DNA of 22,694 nt, taken from assembly GCA_020697375.1 (NCBI GenBank), contig JAJFBJ010000087.1:1-22694 (forward strand). The letters run 5' to 3'. Made by a program: the position numbers and the translations under genes. Of the stretch, positions 6,179 to 13,903 are shown in pieces. Numbering within the stretch: position 1 is the stretch's first letter; the number at the start of each line of letters is the position of its first letter. The stretch comes from Nitrospira sp. (GTDB taxonomy: Bacteria > Nitrospirota > Nitrospiria > Nitrospirales > Nitrospiraceae). Under the pieces are notes generated by a model that saw only the letters and a program-made list of their open reading frames with translations, made no database searches and was not told where the DNA came from.

Positions 6179-7498
6179 GCCGAGAAAGTTCACGGCCAGC
6201 GAGGCCATGGTTCTGACGCCGACCACCAGCGCGCTTTCATCGACAAAGAACGCGGGGCTGTGGTTCGGCGCCGCCTGGGCGGGATCCTGATCGCGCGGAG
6301 TAATGCCCAGGAACACAAACAGACCGGAGGCCGCTTCGGCGAAAAAGGAAAAGTCTTCGGATGCTCCAACCAATGGCGCCTGGTTGACCCGGCCGTCCGC
6401 CGCTCGCTCCAGTACCGGGCGCATCCGTTCAGCCAATCCCTCGTCGTTGACGGTCGTATTGTAGACCTTGGTGATCGACAGGTCGGCCTTCGCGCCGGCA
6501 CTCTCCGCAATTTTCTCTGCGGCGAGCCGGCTCTCGCGATGGAGCACCGCTCGAACATGGTCGTCGTACGTCCTGATGGTGCCGGCCATATGCACCGACT
6601 CCGGCACGATATTGCCCGCTTCTCCTCCATGAATCATCCCGATGGTGACCACGGCCGGCGACAGCGTGAGATTGGCCTTGCGGCTCACCACGGTCTGGAG
6701 GCCTGAAATGACGAGAGCCGACGTGGTTATTGGATCTATGGTGTTCCATGGCATGCCGCCGTGCCCCTGCCTGCCGGTGATGGTGATCTCCATGGCATCA
6801 CCGCTCGCCGTGGTCGCGCCGGTGCGATAGTAAATTTCCCCCGAGCGTCCCGGCATCACGTGCAGCCCGAAAACGGCGTCCGGTTTCGGCTCTACAAATA
6901 CGCCATCCTGCAGCATGAGTATGGCTCCCCAGGTCTTGCCCGACAATGGCGAAAACAGACTCGAGCCCTCCTCCGCCGGTTGGAAGATGAATAGGATCGT
7001 GCCCGCCAGATCATTCTTCAAACCGGCGAGCACCTCCGCGGCCGCCATCAGCATCGCCGTATGTGTATCGTGCCCGCAGGCATGCATGACATCGACTTCC
7101 TTCCCCCAATGTCGAGCTTTTGCGCGAGAGGCAAATGCGAGACCTTCCGGCTCCTTGATCGGAAGCGCGTCCATGTCCGCGCGAAGAGCCACGGTACGGC
7201 CAGGCTTGGCGCCTTTCAGGACGCCGACGACCCCTGTGCGCGCGATGCCCGTGCGGACCTCCATTCCAAGACTTCGCAAATGCTCCGCGACGAGACGCGA
7301 GGTGCGATTCTCCTGGTCACCCAGTTCCGGATGCTGGTGAATATCTCTTCGCCAAGCGATCAATTTGCCTTCGATGGAGGCGGCCCGTTCCCGAACCTTG
7401 GCCTCCAACGAGACGGTTTCTGCGCCAGCTTCACTCCGAAGCGGCATGAACAAAGCCACCATCAAAACAAGGCCTGCTGAATATCGCATGGAGTTCAT
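6161..7498 (-). CDS. Secreted M20-family amidohydrolase (N-acyl-amino-acid/hippurate hydrolase type)
   Basis: This 445-residue zinc hydrolase of the M20D group would cleave N-acyl amino acids or similar amides. The N terminus MNSMRYSAGLVLMVALFMPL reads as a Sec signal peptide, with cleavage likely near residue 24-26 (SEAGA), so export to the periplasm is inferred. Metal-site motifs are present: HACGHDTHT (C141, H143), PAEEG (E176/E177), GLHVMPG and the C-terminal NHSPAFFVDE. The dimerisation or lid region starts around GRQGHGGMPWNTIDP. The start is ATG 7498, with AAAGGAGAG 6-7 bases upstream; the open frame beyond it lacks family similarity. It follows dsbA-nhaA on the same strand after 143 bases. 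Natural substrate unknown. Confidence 0.92.
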   Translation of the reverse strand: MNSMRYSAGLVLMVALFMPLRSEAGAETVSLEAKVRERAASIEGKLIAWRRDIHQHPELGDQENRTSRLVAEHLRSLGMEVRTGIARTGVVGVLKGAKPGRTVALRADMDALPIKEPEGLAFASRAKARHWGKEVDVMHACGHDTHTAMLMAAAEVLAGLKNDLAGTILFIFQPAEEGSSLFSPLSGKTWGAILMLQDGVFVEPKPDAVFGLHVMPGRSGEIYYRTGATTASGDAMEITITGRQGHGGMPWNTIDPITTSALVISGLQTVVSRKANLTLSPAVVTIGMIHGGEAGNIVPESVHMAGTIRTYDDHVRAVLHRESRLAAEKIAESAGAKADLSITKVYNTTVNDEGLAERMRPVLERAADGRVNQAPLVGASEDFSFFAEAASGLFVFLGITPRDQDPAQAAPNHSPAFFVDESALVVGVRTMASLAVNFLGSQPEE

Positions 7499-7641
7499 CT
7501 GACTCTCCTTTCGGGTCTTTCGGATCGAGAGAGAGTGGACTCGAAACGGGTGCACGCCCTCGTTACGGACCATAGGGCACGAGGCTTCCCACCGTCGTCG
7601 CTCGCTCACTTGCGCGGGCGGAACGAGCTTGGCGAGGGGGT

Positions 7642-9471
7642 CTATTTCTCTCCAGTTCGTCGCTGCCAGAGAATCAGTACGCCTGTGACTCCGGCCACCA
7701 GCGAAGCTATGAAGATGGCGATCTTCGCGGCGACATAGTCTCGAGGGTTTTGAAAAGCCTGGCCGGCGATGAACAGCGACATCGTGAACCCGATGCCGGC
7801 GAGCGCGCCCGCCCCGAGCAATTGACGCCATGAATAGGCCTCGGGTTTCACGGCTATGTTGAAACGCACCGCGAGCCAGGAAGCCGCGAAGATCCCGATG
7901 GGCTTGCCGAGCACAAGACCTAGAATAATGCCCGTCATCAGCCGACCGTGCCCTTCGAACACATCGAGCGACAACGCCACCCCGGCATTGGCCAGGGCGA
8001 AGACTGGCAGCACCACGTAGCTGGACCAGGGCTCGACCGAGCGAAGGAGCTTACTGGCAGGAGAGTCGATCCTGTCATGGATGGTATTGAAGGTCCGAAG
8101 AGCCGGTTCCGACGGTCCTTGTTGCAGGATGGCCTCGCCGGCACGCTTGGCCTCCGCTCGAATGACGGCTTCGATCTGCGCCATCAGGGCAAGGAGATTG
8201 GGGGGTGGACGGGTGGGTGTCACCGCGGCCAGAATGACGCCGGCCAGGGTTGCATGGATCCCCGCGCCATGCAAGCAGGCCCAGAGCAGCAGCCCGACCA
8301 GCGCGTAAGGGAGCGAACGATAGACGCCCAACCGGTTGAGCGTGCCGAGTAGTCCGATCACGGCCAGAGAAGCGAGAAGATACCGGAGATCGATGGCCTC
8401 GGTGTAGACAAAGGCGATCAGCGCGATCGCCACCAAATCGTCCATGATGACGGCCGCGGTGAGGAACACGCGTAGTTCCACCGGGACACGATCTCCGAGC
8501 AGGACAATCAACGCCACAGCAAAGGCGGTATCCGTGGCAATGGTCATGCCCCAGCCGCCATGCAGAGGGCCGGGAGGGACGATGAAGAGGTAGATGAGCG
8601 CGGGCACGACCATGCCGCCGAGCGCCGCGGCCACCGGCAGCGCGGCCGCGCGGCGCGTGGCCAGACGGCCCACCGTGAATTCGCGCTTGATCTCGAGCCC
8701 CACCACCAGGAAGAAAATGGTCAGCAGCCCATCGTTCACCCACTGCAACAAAGGCAACGTAAACGCGCGCCCGTCCAGTTGAAATCCGAAACTCTCGCCC
8801 CACCAGGACTCGAACGCGGGACCAAACTGGGAATTCGCCAACAGGACCGCGATGACCGACATGAGCAGAAGGGAAAGACCGGCCGATGGGCCCCATCGAA
8901 CGAAATCCACCGTGGCTGCGTGAAGCCGGTGCCCGAGCGAGCCCAGCATGGCCTCGGCCAGCGAACTTTCATCCCAGGGCCCTTCGTAGCGACGGCCCTT
9001 GATAAAGAAGGTCGGTGTCTCCAGCACGCCGCTCCGCTCTGCGCTGTGATTGTCTTCCGCGACCCGCGCTTCTGCGGCCAGCCATGCCGCCTCATCCCTC
9101 TCGTCCCTCGCCGGCAGATCGACCTCCGATGCGATCCGCTCGAAGTCTCCATCAGTGACCGCGGGTCCCAGCTTCATCAGGGCATCGTGAACCGTCCAGA
9201 ATCGACCGGTGGTCTTCGACGCGTATTCCGCAAGTCCCGCGCCTCGTTTGGCCTTGTCGCTGCCTACGATCGGTCGATGCCGGAAGACGTACCGCATGCG
9301 GTCCCCGAATCGGTCGCGTAGCCCGGCAATGATTTCATGCGCGGCTTGACAGTGAGGGCAGGCATAGCTGCCGTACTCGACCAGCGTGATGTCAGCATCG
9401 GGGCTTCCCAGGATATGATCCTGCCGGCTGTCCACCGGACGATCAAGTTTGGTGGGTCTTGCATGCGTCAT
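7642..9471 (-). CDS. nhaA: DsbA-like thioredoxin domain fused to Na+/H+ antiporter NhaA
   Basis: This 609-residue fusion has a DsbA/thioredoxin_4 domain at residues 15-185, with the CPHC redox centre (38-41), RPIVG and the cis-proline TPTFF (P153). From about 187 it is a complete NhaA antiporter. NhaA hallmarks are the [18 protein letters not shown] segment, the double aspartate [13 protein letters not shown] that carries Na+/H+, and [10 protein letters not shown] with the conserved lysine. The N terminus has no signal peptide, so the thioredoxin domain is predicted on the same side as the NhaA N terminus, the cytoplasm in E. coli NhaA, unless topology differs. From recall, DsbA-NhaA fusions occur in several phyla. 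ATG 9471 begins [16 protein letters not shown] promoter with an operator-like palindrome lies at 9527-9554. A truncated copy of this 5' end is at 12073-12216. Confidence 0.93.
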   Translation of the reverse strand: MTHARPTKLDRPVDSRQDHILGSPDADITLVEYGSYACPHCQAAHEIIAGLRDRFGDRMRYVFRHRPIVGSDKAKRGAGLAEYASKTTGRFWTVHDALMKLGPAVTDGDFERIASEVDLPARDERDEAAWLAAEARVAEDNHSAERSGVLETPTFFIKGRRYEGPWDESSLAEAMLGSLGHRLHAATVDFVRWGPSAGLSLLLMSVIAVLLANSQFGPAFESWWGESFGFQLDGRAFTLPLLQWVNDGLLTIFFLVVGLEIKREFTVGRLATRRAAALPVAAALGGMVVPALIYLFIVPPGPLHGGWGMTIATDTAFAVALIVLLGDRVPVELRVFLTAAVIMDDLVAIALIAFVYTEAIDLRYLLASLAVIGLLGTLNRLGVYRSLPYALVGLLLWACLHGAGIHATLAGVILAAVTPTRPPPNLLALMAQIEAVIRAEAKRAGEAILQQGPSEPALRTFNTIHDRIDSPASKLLRSVEPWSSYVVLPVFALANAGVALSLDVFEGHGRLMTGIILGLVLGKPIGIFAASWLAVRFNIAVKPEAYSWRQLLGAGALAGIGFTMSLFIAGQAFQNPRDYVAAKIAIFIASLVAGVTGVLILWQRRTGEK

Positions 9472-9493
9472 GATCGTGAGCCATGTGAGAGTA

Positions 9494-9510
9494 GAGAATG
9501 CGAGCTTCTC
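9494..9510. promoter_or_regulatory. Inverted repeat GAGAA-N7-TTCTC in the dsbA-nhaA leader
   Basis: The palindrome lies between the -10 box and the ATG of dsbA-nhaA. The same element, with longer arms, is kept in front of the truncated copy (12239-12259). It could be an operator or an mRNA hairpin; function not known. Confidence 0.4.
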
Positions 9511-9526
9511 AGGTCGGCATGAGTAT

Positions 9527-9554
9527 TTTATACACCTTTACATCGGGCAAAGGT
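9527..9554 (-). promoter_or_regulatory. Promoter/operator of dsbA-nhaA
   Basis: On the minus strand a 21-base palindrome ACCTTT-N9-AAAGGT (9554-9534) is followed after one G by TATAAA (9532-9527), a good -10 box. The position directly upstream of the -10 and the length recall MerR-family operators. A closely matching module with identical spacing precedes the outer-membrane gene at 14972-14999. No regulator gene for it is visible in the window. Confidence 0.55.
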
Positions 9555-9703
9555 ATGTTGCAGACCGCGGCGGACAACAGGGCTAGTCATACCATAGGAG
9601 CCATGCGCTGGTGTTGTGCGTATGATCAATGTTGTAATGCTTTCGACAATGCGTCTTTCTAAACACAACAGACTGAAAAAGACCTTCTGAGCCTGTGGAC
9701 AGT

Positions 9704-11497
9704 ATGATGCTACCCATCCCGAACATTGAGGACTATGCGCTTATTGGGGATTCCAGAACCGCCGCACTGGTCTCGAAGGCTGGATCCATAGATTGGCTCT
9801 GTTTGCCGCAGTTCGACGGCCCGTCACTGTTGAATCGCTTGCTCGATCACTGGCGCGGCGGGCATTTTACCATCACACCCATTCGTCGTTTTTCCGTCCA
9901 TCGCTCGTATAAGGAATCAACGACCGTCTTGGTGACGGAATTCCAGACCGACGAGGGGATCGTGCGGGTGACTGATTGCATGCCGGTTCTGCCGGAGGCC
10001 AAGAAATCTGTCCAGCTCATTCCCTTCCGGAGCCTGCTTCGATGCATCGAAGGAATCGAAGGAGCTGTTGAGTTGGAGGTGGTCTTCAAACCGAGGCCCG
10101 ACAATGGTCGCGTCGTTCCGACTTTCCACAGCCGTGGTCGCGCAGGCTACTGTATCGATCTCGGAAGCCGTCTTCTCCAATTGACGACCGATCTATCCTT
10201 GTCCATACAGTTGGGGGAATTAGCGGGACGAATCGTCGTGAGCGCCGGCCGGCGGTATACCCTGTGGTTGGCCTATTCGGAAGATGCCCCCGCCGTCTAT
10301 CCACTGTTGGCAGAAGCAGAATCGGCTATCGAAGAGACCCTCAATTTCTGGAAGGAATGGGCCGGGGCCTGCGACTATCACGGTCCGTATCGGCTATCCG
10401 TGCTTCGCAGCGCGTTGACGTTGAAATTATTGTCTTTTGCCCCGTCGGGCGCCATTGTCGCCGCGCCGACCACGTCGCTTCCAGAGGTCATCGGCGGTGA
10501 TCGCAATTGGGATTATCGGTATTGCTGGCTTCGTGATGCCTCGTACACGGCGCAGGTATTTTTTCGAATCGGTTACCCGGCTGAGGCGGAAACGTTCGTG
10601 CGATGGTTGAGGCATGCCACATCGTTGACTTACCCCGCGCTGAAGGTTCTGTACGATGTCTATGGAGAGGCCTCGCTGGCGCAAACCGATGGGGATTTTC
10701 TGGAGGGATATCGGGGATCAGCGCCGGTGCGAATCGGCAATCAAGCGCACGATCAGTTTCAGCTGGATGTGTATGGGGAAGTGTTCGACGCGCTCTGGCT
10801 GTATGTCAAAACGGGACATGACCTTGATCGGGAAGCGCGCCGTCGACTCATCCGGATGGCCGATCTCGTCAGCGGACAATGGACCTTGCCGGATCACGGT
10901 ATCTGGGAAATTCCGAACGGACGCCGCCATTACGTACATTCCAAGGTGATGTGCTGGGTGGCGCTCGACCGTGCGGAACGGATCGTGCGCAGGCTCGGCA
11001 TACAGACGGATATTCAGAGATGGCAGCAGGCGCGCGAATCGATCAGGCGGACGGTGCTGGATGCGGGTTATTCCGACGCTCTCCAAAGCTTTGTCCAAAC
11101 ATTGGGCGGCGCAGATGTCGATGCGACGGCCTTGATGTTTTCGCAGACAGGATTCATCGAGCCGGACGATGCGCGCGTCGGCTCGACGATTAAGGCGGTT
11201 CGCACAGGTCTCGGCCATGGTGATTTTGTGTATCGGTACAGGCGGAATGACGGTCTCGCAGGGGATGAGGGCGCCTTTCTTCCCTGCAGCTTTTGGCTGG
11301 TGGAGGCCTTAGCCATGACAGGGCGCCAAGAGGAAGCCGTGCAGCTCTTTGAACGGCTTCAAAAACTGGCCAATGATGTCGGACTGTATTCGGAGGAAAT
11401 GGATCCGTCAGTCGGAAGGATGCTCGGAAATTTTCCGCAGGCCTTGACGCACCTCGCCCATATCGGAGCGGCGTTGCGGTTGCATCACAGTCGATAA
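9704..11497 (+). CDS. Glycoside hydrolase family 15 protein (glucoamylase/trehalase-like)
   Basis: This 597-residue protein has an N-terminal beta-sandwich (residues 1-230, IEDYALIGDSRTAALVSKAG, GSIDWLCLPQFDGP) and a C-terminal (alpha/alpha)6 barrel. Barrel hallmarks are GDRNWDYRYCWLRDASYT, DFVYRY and the two catalytic glutamates: E402 in GIWEIPNG (acid, from family alignment) and E522 in GDEGAFLPCSFWL (base). GH15 members cleave terminal alpha-glucosyl residues of starch or glycogen, or trehalose; the substrate cannot be read here. No signal peptide is seen, so it is probably cytoplasmic, perhaps in glycogen or trehalose turnover. ATG 9704 was chosen; the GTG at 9695 would add three residues, and neither has a clear ribosome-binding site. 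The 3' end overlaps the convergent membrane-protein gene by 13 bases. Confidence 0.92.
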   Translation: MMLPIPNIEDYALIGDSRTAALVSKAGSIDWLCLPQFDGPSLLNRLLDHWRGGHFTITPIRRFSVHRSYKESTTVLVTEFQTDEGIVRVTDCMPVLPEAKKSVQLIPFRSLLRCIEGIEGAVELEVVFKPRPDNGRVVPTFHSRGRAGYCIDLGSRLLQLTTDLSLSIQLGELAGRIVVSAGRRYTLWLAYSEDAPAVYPLLAEAESAIEETLNFWKEWAGACDYHGPYRLSVLRSALTLKLLSFAPSGAIVAAPTTSLPEVIGGDRNWDYRYCWLRDASYTAQVFFRIGYPAEAETFVRWLRHATSLTYPALKVLYDVYGEASLAQTDGDFLEGYRGSAPVRIGNQAHDQFQLDVYGEVFDALWLYVKTGHDLDREARRRLIRMADLVSGQWTLPDHGIWEIPNGRRHYVHSKVMCWVALDRAERIVRRLGIQTDIQRWQQARESIRRTVLDAGYSDALQSFVQTLGGADVDATALMFSQTGFIEPDDARVGSTIKAVRTGLGHGDFVYRYRRNDGLAGDEGAFLPCSFWLVEALAMTGRQEEAVQLFERLQKLANDVGLYSEEMDPSVGRMLGNFPQALTHLAHIGAALRLHHSR

Positions 11498-11958
11498 AAT
11501 CCTCCCAGCACCGTTCCGTATGCGATATGGGCGACGATGGTAGCGAGAGGCGTTTGATATCCATAGTTCATAGCGAGGAAGCCCGGGGGTTCCAAAAGAC
11601 GCGTCGGCTCGGGTCCTCGAAAGTCGGACGCCATTCTGGGATGGCCACCGGGCAATAGCGGAAGCACAACGACCAGGACAAAGACGGCATGGGCCAGCCC
11701 CATCAGCCCGCCAAGCCACCAGGTGGCCAAGCCGAGCCCATGAAAAAATGCGGCGTAGAGCAATGCCATCCACCATCCATTGAAAAAGTGAATCACGAAG
11801 CCGACCACCTTGGCTCGATCCCGATTGGACGTGACCATCGTTCCAAGCAGAAAGGGCACATCCATGCGCGTGAGGTGCAAGGCCTGGCCGGCTCGTAGGA
11901 GGGTGGTCAGCAGGCCTGTCGCCAGCAAGCCCCACAGCAAGATGTCGGCGATCTTCAT
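11485..11958 (-). CDS. Conserved four-helix membrane protein of unknown function
   Basis: This 157-residue inner-membrane protein has about four hydrophobic segments: residues 4-20, about 50-75, 80-102 and about 135-155. A polar, proline-rich stretch between the third and fourth carries strikingly specific residues (LPGGHPRMASDF, RGPEPTRLLEPPGFLAMNYG). Another conserved-looking piece, GTMVTSNRDRAKVVGFVIHF, precedes the second helix. I do not recognise a named function; from recall, similar hypothetical proteins occur in other bacteria. The His/Arg/Asp/Glu-rich loop could form a metal or cofactor site, which is speculation. ATG 11958 has only a weak ribosome-binding site (AAAGAAC). It converges on and overlaps the GH15 gene by 13 bases. 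Confidence 0.8.
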   Translation of the reverse strand: MKIADILLWGLLATGLLTTLLRAGQALHLTRMDVPFLLGTMVTSNRDRAKVVGFVIHFFNGWWMALLYAAFFHGLGLATWWLGGLMGLAHAVFVLVVVLPLLPGGHPRMASDFRGPEPTRLLEPPGFLAMNYGYQTPLATIVAHIAYGTVLGGFYRL

Positions 11959-12072
11959 GTTCTTTTGTTTCCGTCTACGATTATCCTGAATTCAGAAGAT
12001 CCATGTCATGAAGATAAACCCGTCGCCGTGGTCATCATGGCAATTATGCTCTAGGCAGCGCCGTCAAATCAT

Positions 12073-12216
12073 CTACGATCCATGCGCGGCTCGGCAGTGA
12101 CGGCAGGCATAGCTGCCGTACTCGACCAGGATGATATCGGCATCGGGACTTCCGAGGATATGATCCTGCCGGCTCTCGACCGGAGGATCGAGTTTGGTCG
12201 GTCTTGCCCGCACCAT
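12073..12216 (-). pseudogene. Truncated duplicate of the dsbA-nhaA 5' end
   Basis: On the minus strand ATG 12216 opens a 47-codon frame, [20 protein letters not shown] and onward, that closely follows residues 1-45 of the DsbA-NhaA protein. The match includes [17 protein letters not shown] and a CxxC reading CRHC (CPHC in the intact gene). After AAHGS the frame hits TAG at 12075-12073 and the similarity stops. DNA identity also covers the leader to about 12269, including the GAGAA/TTCTC palindrome. By eye the copies are roughly 85 % identical. I read it as the remnant of a second antiporter gene, or of a partial duplication, whose body was lost. A functional 47-residue peptide is possible but unsupported. 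Confidence 0.8.
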
Positions 12217-12238
12217 GATGGTGAGTTCTATGAGAGGT

Positions 12239-12259
12239 CTGAGAATGTAAGCTTCTCAG
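12239..12259. promoter_or_regulatory. Inverted repeat CTGAGAA-N7-TTCTCAG in the remnant leader
   Basis: Perfect 7-bp arms lie upstream of the truncated dsbA-nhaA copy, in the same relative place as the 5-bp version at 9494-9510 in front of the intact gene. Conservation of the arms while the spacer changed (TGCGAGC versus TGTAAGC) suggests a selected hairpin or operator. Confidence 0.4.
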
Positions 12260-12397
12260 GCCGGCATGAAGATGCCCGCATGCAGGTATAGAGCAGACGG
12301 CAGCAAGGCATCGCCACCGATAGTGCAACCCACGCGTAGCGCTATTGTGACGCATTGGATTTGGTTCGTTGAATAGGAGCAGGATGAGTCTATGCGC

Positions 12398-12760
12398 TCA
12401 CCGGATCAAGCGTTGATCGCCGGATGTCCTGAGAGAATCCCTATTGGTGGCAGAGGAGGTATGTGAAACGCCCCATCGATGCATCGCCTCGACGACTGGT
12501 TTCAGACTGACGCCCAACGGAGTGATGGAGTACTCGACCTTGGGAGGCACCTGGGCAAACACTTGGCGCGCGATGATCCCATCCCGCTCCATTTCGCGGA
12601 GCTGCTGGGTAAGAACCTTCTGCGTCACGCCGGTGAGGGCTCGTCGTAACTCGGTGAACCGCCTCACATCCTGAAACAGGTACCATAATATGGCAATCTT
12701 CCATCGACCCGCGATCAGCTTAGCCGTTATTTCGGCCGGACATGTGCTGGACTGTTTCAC
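12398..12760 (-). CDS. HxlR-family winged-helix transcriptional regulator
   Basis: This 120-residue DNA-binding protein has the HxlR core. CPAEITAKLIAGRWKIAILW (residues 7-26) carries the conserved N-terminal Cys7, which in several family members (YodB, HypR) senses electrophiles or oxidants. It is followed by the recognition-helix region FTELRRALTGVTQKVLTQQL and the wing VPPKVEYSITPLGVSLKPV. The start is GTG 12760, with AAGGA 4-5 bases upstream. It is divergent from the pirin gene across 146 bases. Regulators of this family commonly control a divergent oxidoreductase or dioxygenase, so control of the pirin gene and of itself is inferred. A possible TATA-N7-TATA operator is at 12838-12852. 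Confidence 0.92.
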   Translation of the reverse strand: MKQSSTCPAEITAKLIAGRWKIAILWYLFQDVRRFTELRRALTGVTQKVLTQQLREMERDGIIARQVFAQVPPKVEYSITPLGVSLKPVVEAMHRWGVSHTSSATNRDSLRTSGDQRLIR

Positions 12761-12837
12761 CGGTTCCTTCGCGGTCGGTCACCGGATGGTGCCTCACGCA
12801 CCTTCGGGTGCCTTCTTGTTTTCCGCTCCATCGGCTT

Positions 12838-12852
12838 TATACAGAAACTATA
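12838..12852. promoter_or_regulatory. Candidate HxlR operator/promoter between hxlR and pirin genes
   Basis: TATA-N7-TATA lies centrally in the divergent intergenic region and resembles the two-half-site, 7-base-spacer layout of YodB-type operators (TACT-N7-AGTA). TTGTTT upstream plus TATACA could form a rightward promoter for pirin with about 16-17 bases of spacer. Arms are only 4 bp, so this is tentative. Confidence 0.3.
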
Positions 12853-12906
12853 GCAGCGAATCGACATGAGATGTGATCAATAGAGCCAACTGAGAGGAGA
12901 GCGACC

Positions 12907-13674
12907 ATGACCAGCAGGCAAGCAACCGGCCAGGCCCATCCGGCCATCGACGTCCGTCGCGCCGAGGACCGGTTCCATTCGCACATCGGCTGGCTCAATT
13001 CTCGGCACAGTTTCAGCTTTTCGAATCACTATGATCCAGCCAATACGCACCATGGGCTGCTGCTCGTGAGCAATGACGACATCGTCGCGCCCGACAGCGG
13101 CTTCCGGACCCACCCACATCAGGACATGGAGATCGTGACCTGGGTGCTGGATGGAGAACTGGAGCACAAAGATTCGGAAGGGAATAAGGGCCTTCTCTAT
13201 CCGGGGCTGGCACAACGGATGAGCGCGGGGACAGGCATTTGGCATAGCGAGATGAATCCCCTGGGGGATAAGCCGGTCCACTTCATCCAGATGTGGGTGC
13301 CGCCCGACATAGAGCGGATCAATCCCGGGTATGAGCAGCTGGACATCAATGGAGAACTGAACAAGGGGGGACTCATCCCCATTGCGTCGGGACGGGGACA
13401 TCAAGCCGCTATTTCAATCAGGCAAAAGGGCGCCGTGCTATGGGGCGGGCGGCTGAAGCCTGCTGAAACGGTACTGGTTCCGGACGCGCAATATGTTCAC
13501 GTCTTCATTGCGAAAGGAACCGCCGAATTGGAAGGAGCCGGTGAACTGAAGACCGGCGACGCCGTCAGGCTGACCGCGGCCGGCGCCCGCCGATTGACGG
13601 CCGGGATGGCCAACGGAGCGGAAGTCTTGATGTGGGAAAGCGACCGGGAGGTTTCTTCTAACTCACTATCATGA
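12907..13674 (+). CDS. Pirin family protein (YhhW-type bicupin, quercetinase-like)
   Basis: This 255-residue pirin has the metal-binding cupin motif intact: H69 and H71 in HPHQDMEIVTWVLDG, and H113 and E115 in GIWHSEMNP. The opening RFHSHIGWLNSRHSFSF and GLAQRMSAGTG are typical of the E. coli YhhW group, which can oxidise quercetin in vitro. The C-terminal cupin lacks obvious ligands, as is usual. The physiological role is likely in detoxification or redox sensing rather than flavonoid use. ATG 12907 follows GAGAGGAGAGCGACC, a good ribosome-binding site. It is divergently paired with an HxlR regulator, the expected arrangement for an electrophile- or oxidant-induced gene. Confidence 0.93.
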   Translation: MTSRQATGQAHPAIDVRRAEDRFHSHIGWLNSRHSFSFSNHYDPANTHHGLLLVSNDDIVAPDSGFRTHPHQDMEIVTWVLDGELEHKDSEGNKGLLYPGLAQRMSAGTGIWHSEMNPLGDKPVHFIQMWVPPDIERINPGYEQLDINGELNKGGLIPIASGRGHQAAISIRQKGAVLWGGRLKPAETVLVPDAQYVHVFIAKGTAELEGAGELKTGDAVRLTAAGARRLTAGMANGAEVLMWESDREVSSNSLS

Positions 13675-13698
13675 ATACCTGCTACGCCGTCCGATCCT

Positions 13699-13834
13699 CT
13701 CGCCCGGCGGGGCTCTTCTCGTTCGGCCTCCTCGACGTACTGCCGGTACGCCTACGTCGGCCTTATGTGCGAGAAGCCCTGCCGGGTTTCGGTCTCGAAT
13801 GCCTCGCGACGGCATTCATGAACAATCCGGGCTA
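13699..13834 (-). repeat. Dispersed palindromic intergenic repeat, copy 2 (full hairpin)
   Basis: It is the inverted relative of 4318-4413. It contains a large imperfect hairpin: CCCGGCGGGGCTCTTCTCG (13703-13721) pairs with CGAGAAGCCCTGCCGGG (13770-13786). A nested GACGTA/TACGTC arm pair sits in between. It lies between the convergent ends of the pirin and outer-membrane genes, where it could also act as a bidirectional transcription stop. The wider intergenic interval 13675-13903 holds no gene. Confidence 0.75.
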
Positions 13835-13903
13835 ACCAGATGCTGAACAAGCCCGCCGGCAGAAGAGGGGTCCTGGCAGATGATACGGCTGGAGGCCGGA
13901 AGC

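Larger units (their letters stand above)
11959..12397. other. 439-bp intergenic region carrying a dsbA-nhaA remnant
   Basis: The region lies between two minus-strand genes. Its central part (about 12077-12269) is a duplicate of the 5' end and leader of dsbA-nhaA, annotated separately. The rest (11959-12072, the upstream side of the membrane-protein gene, and 12270-12397, just beyond the hxlR-type stop) shows no gene, strong hairpin or recognisable promoter. Confidence 0.6.

Noticed and set aside
13699..13834. Palindromic repeat as a CRISPR unit or insertion-sequence end
   Set aside because: There is no regular spacer array, no transposase and no target-site duplication; the two copies are 9 kb apart in inverted orientation.
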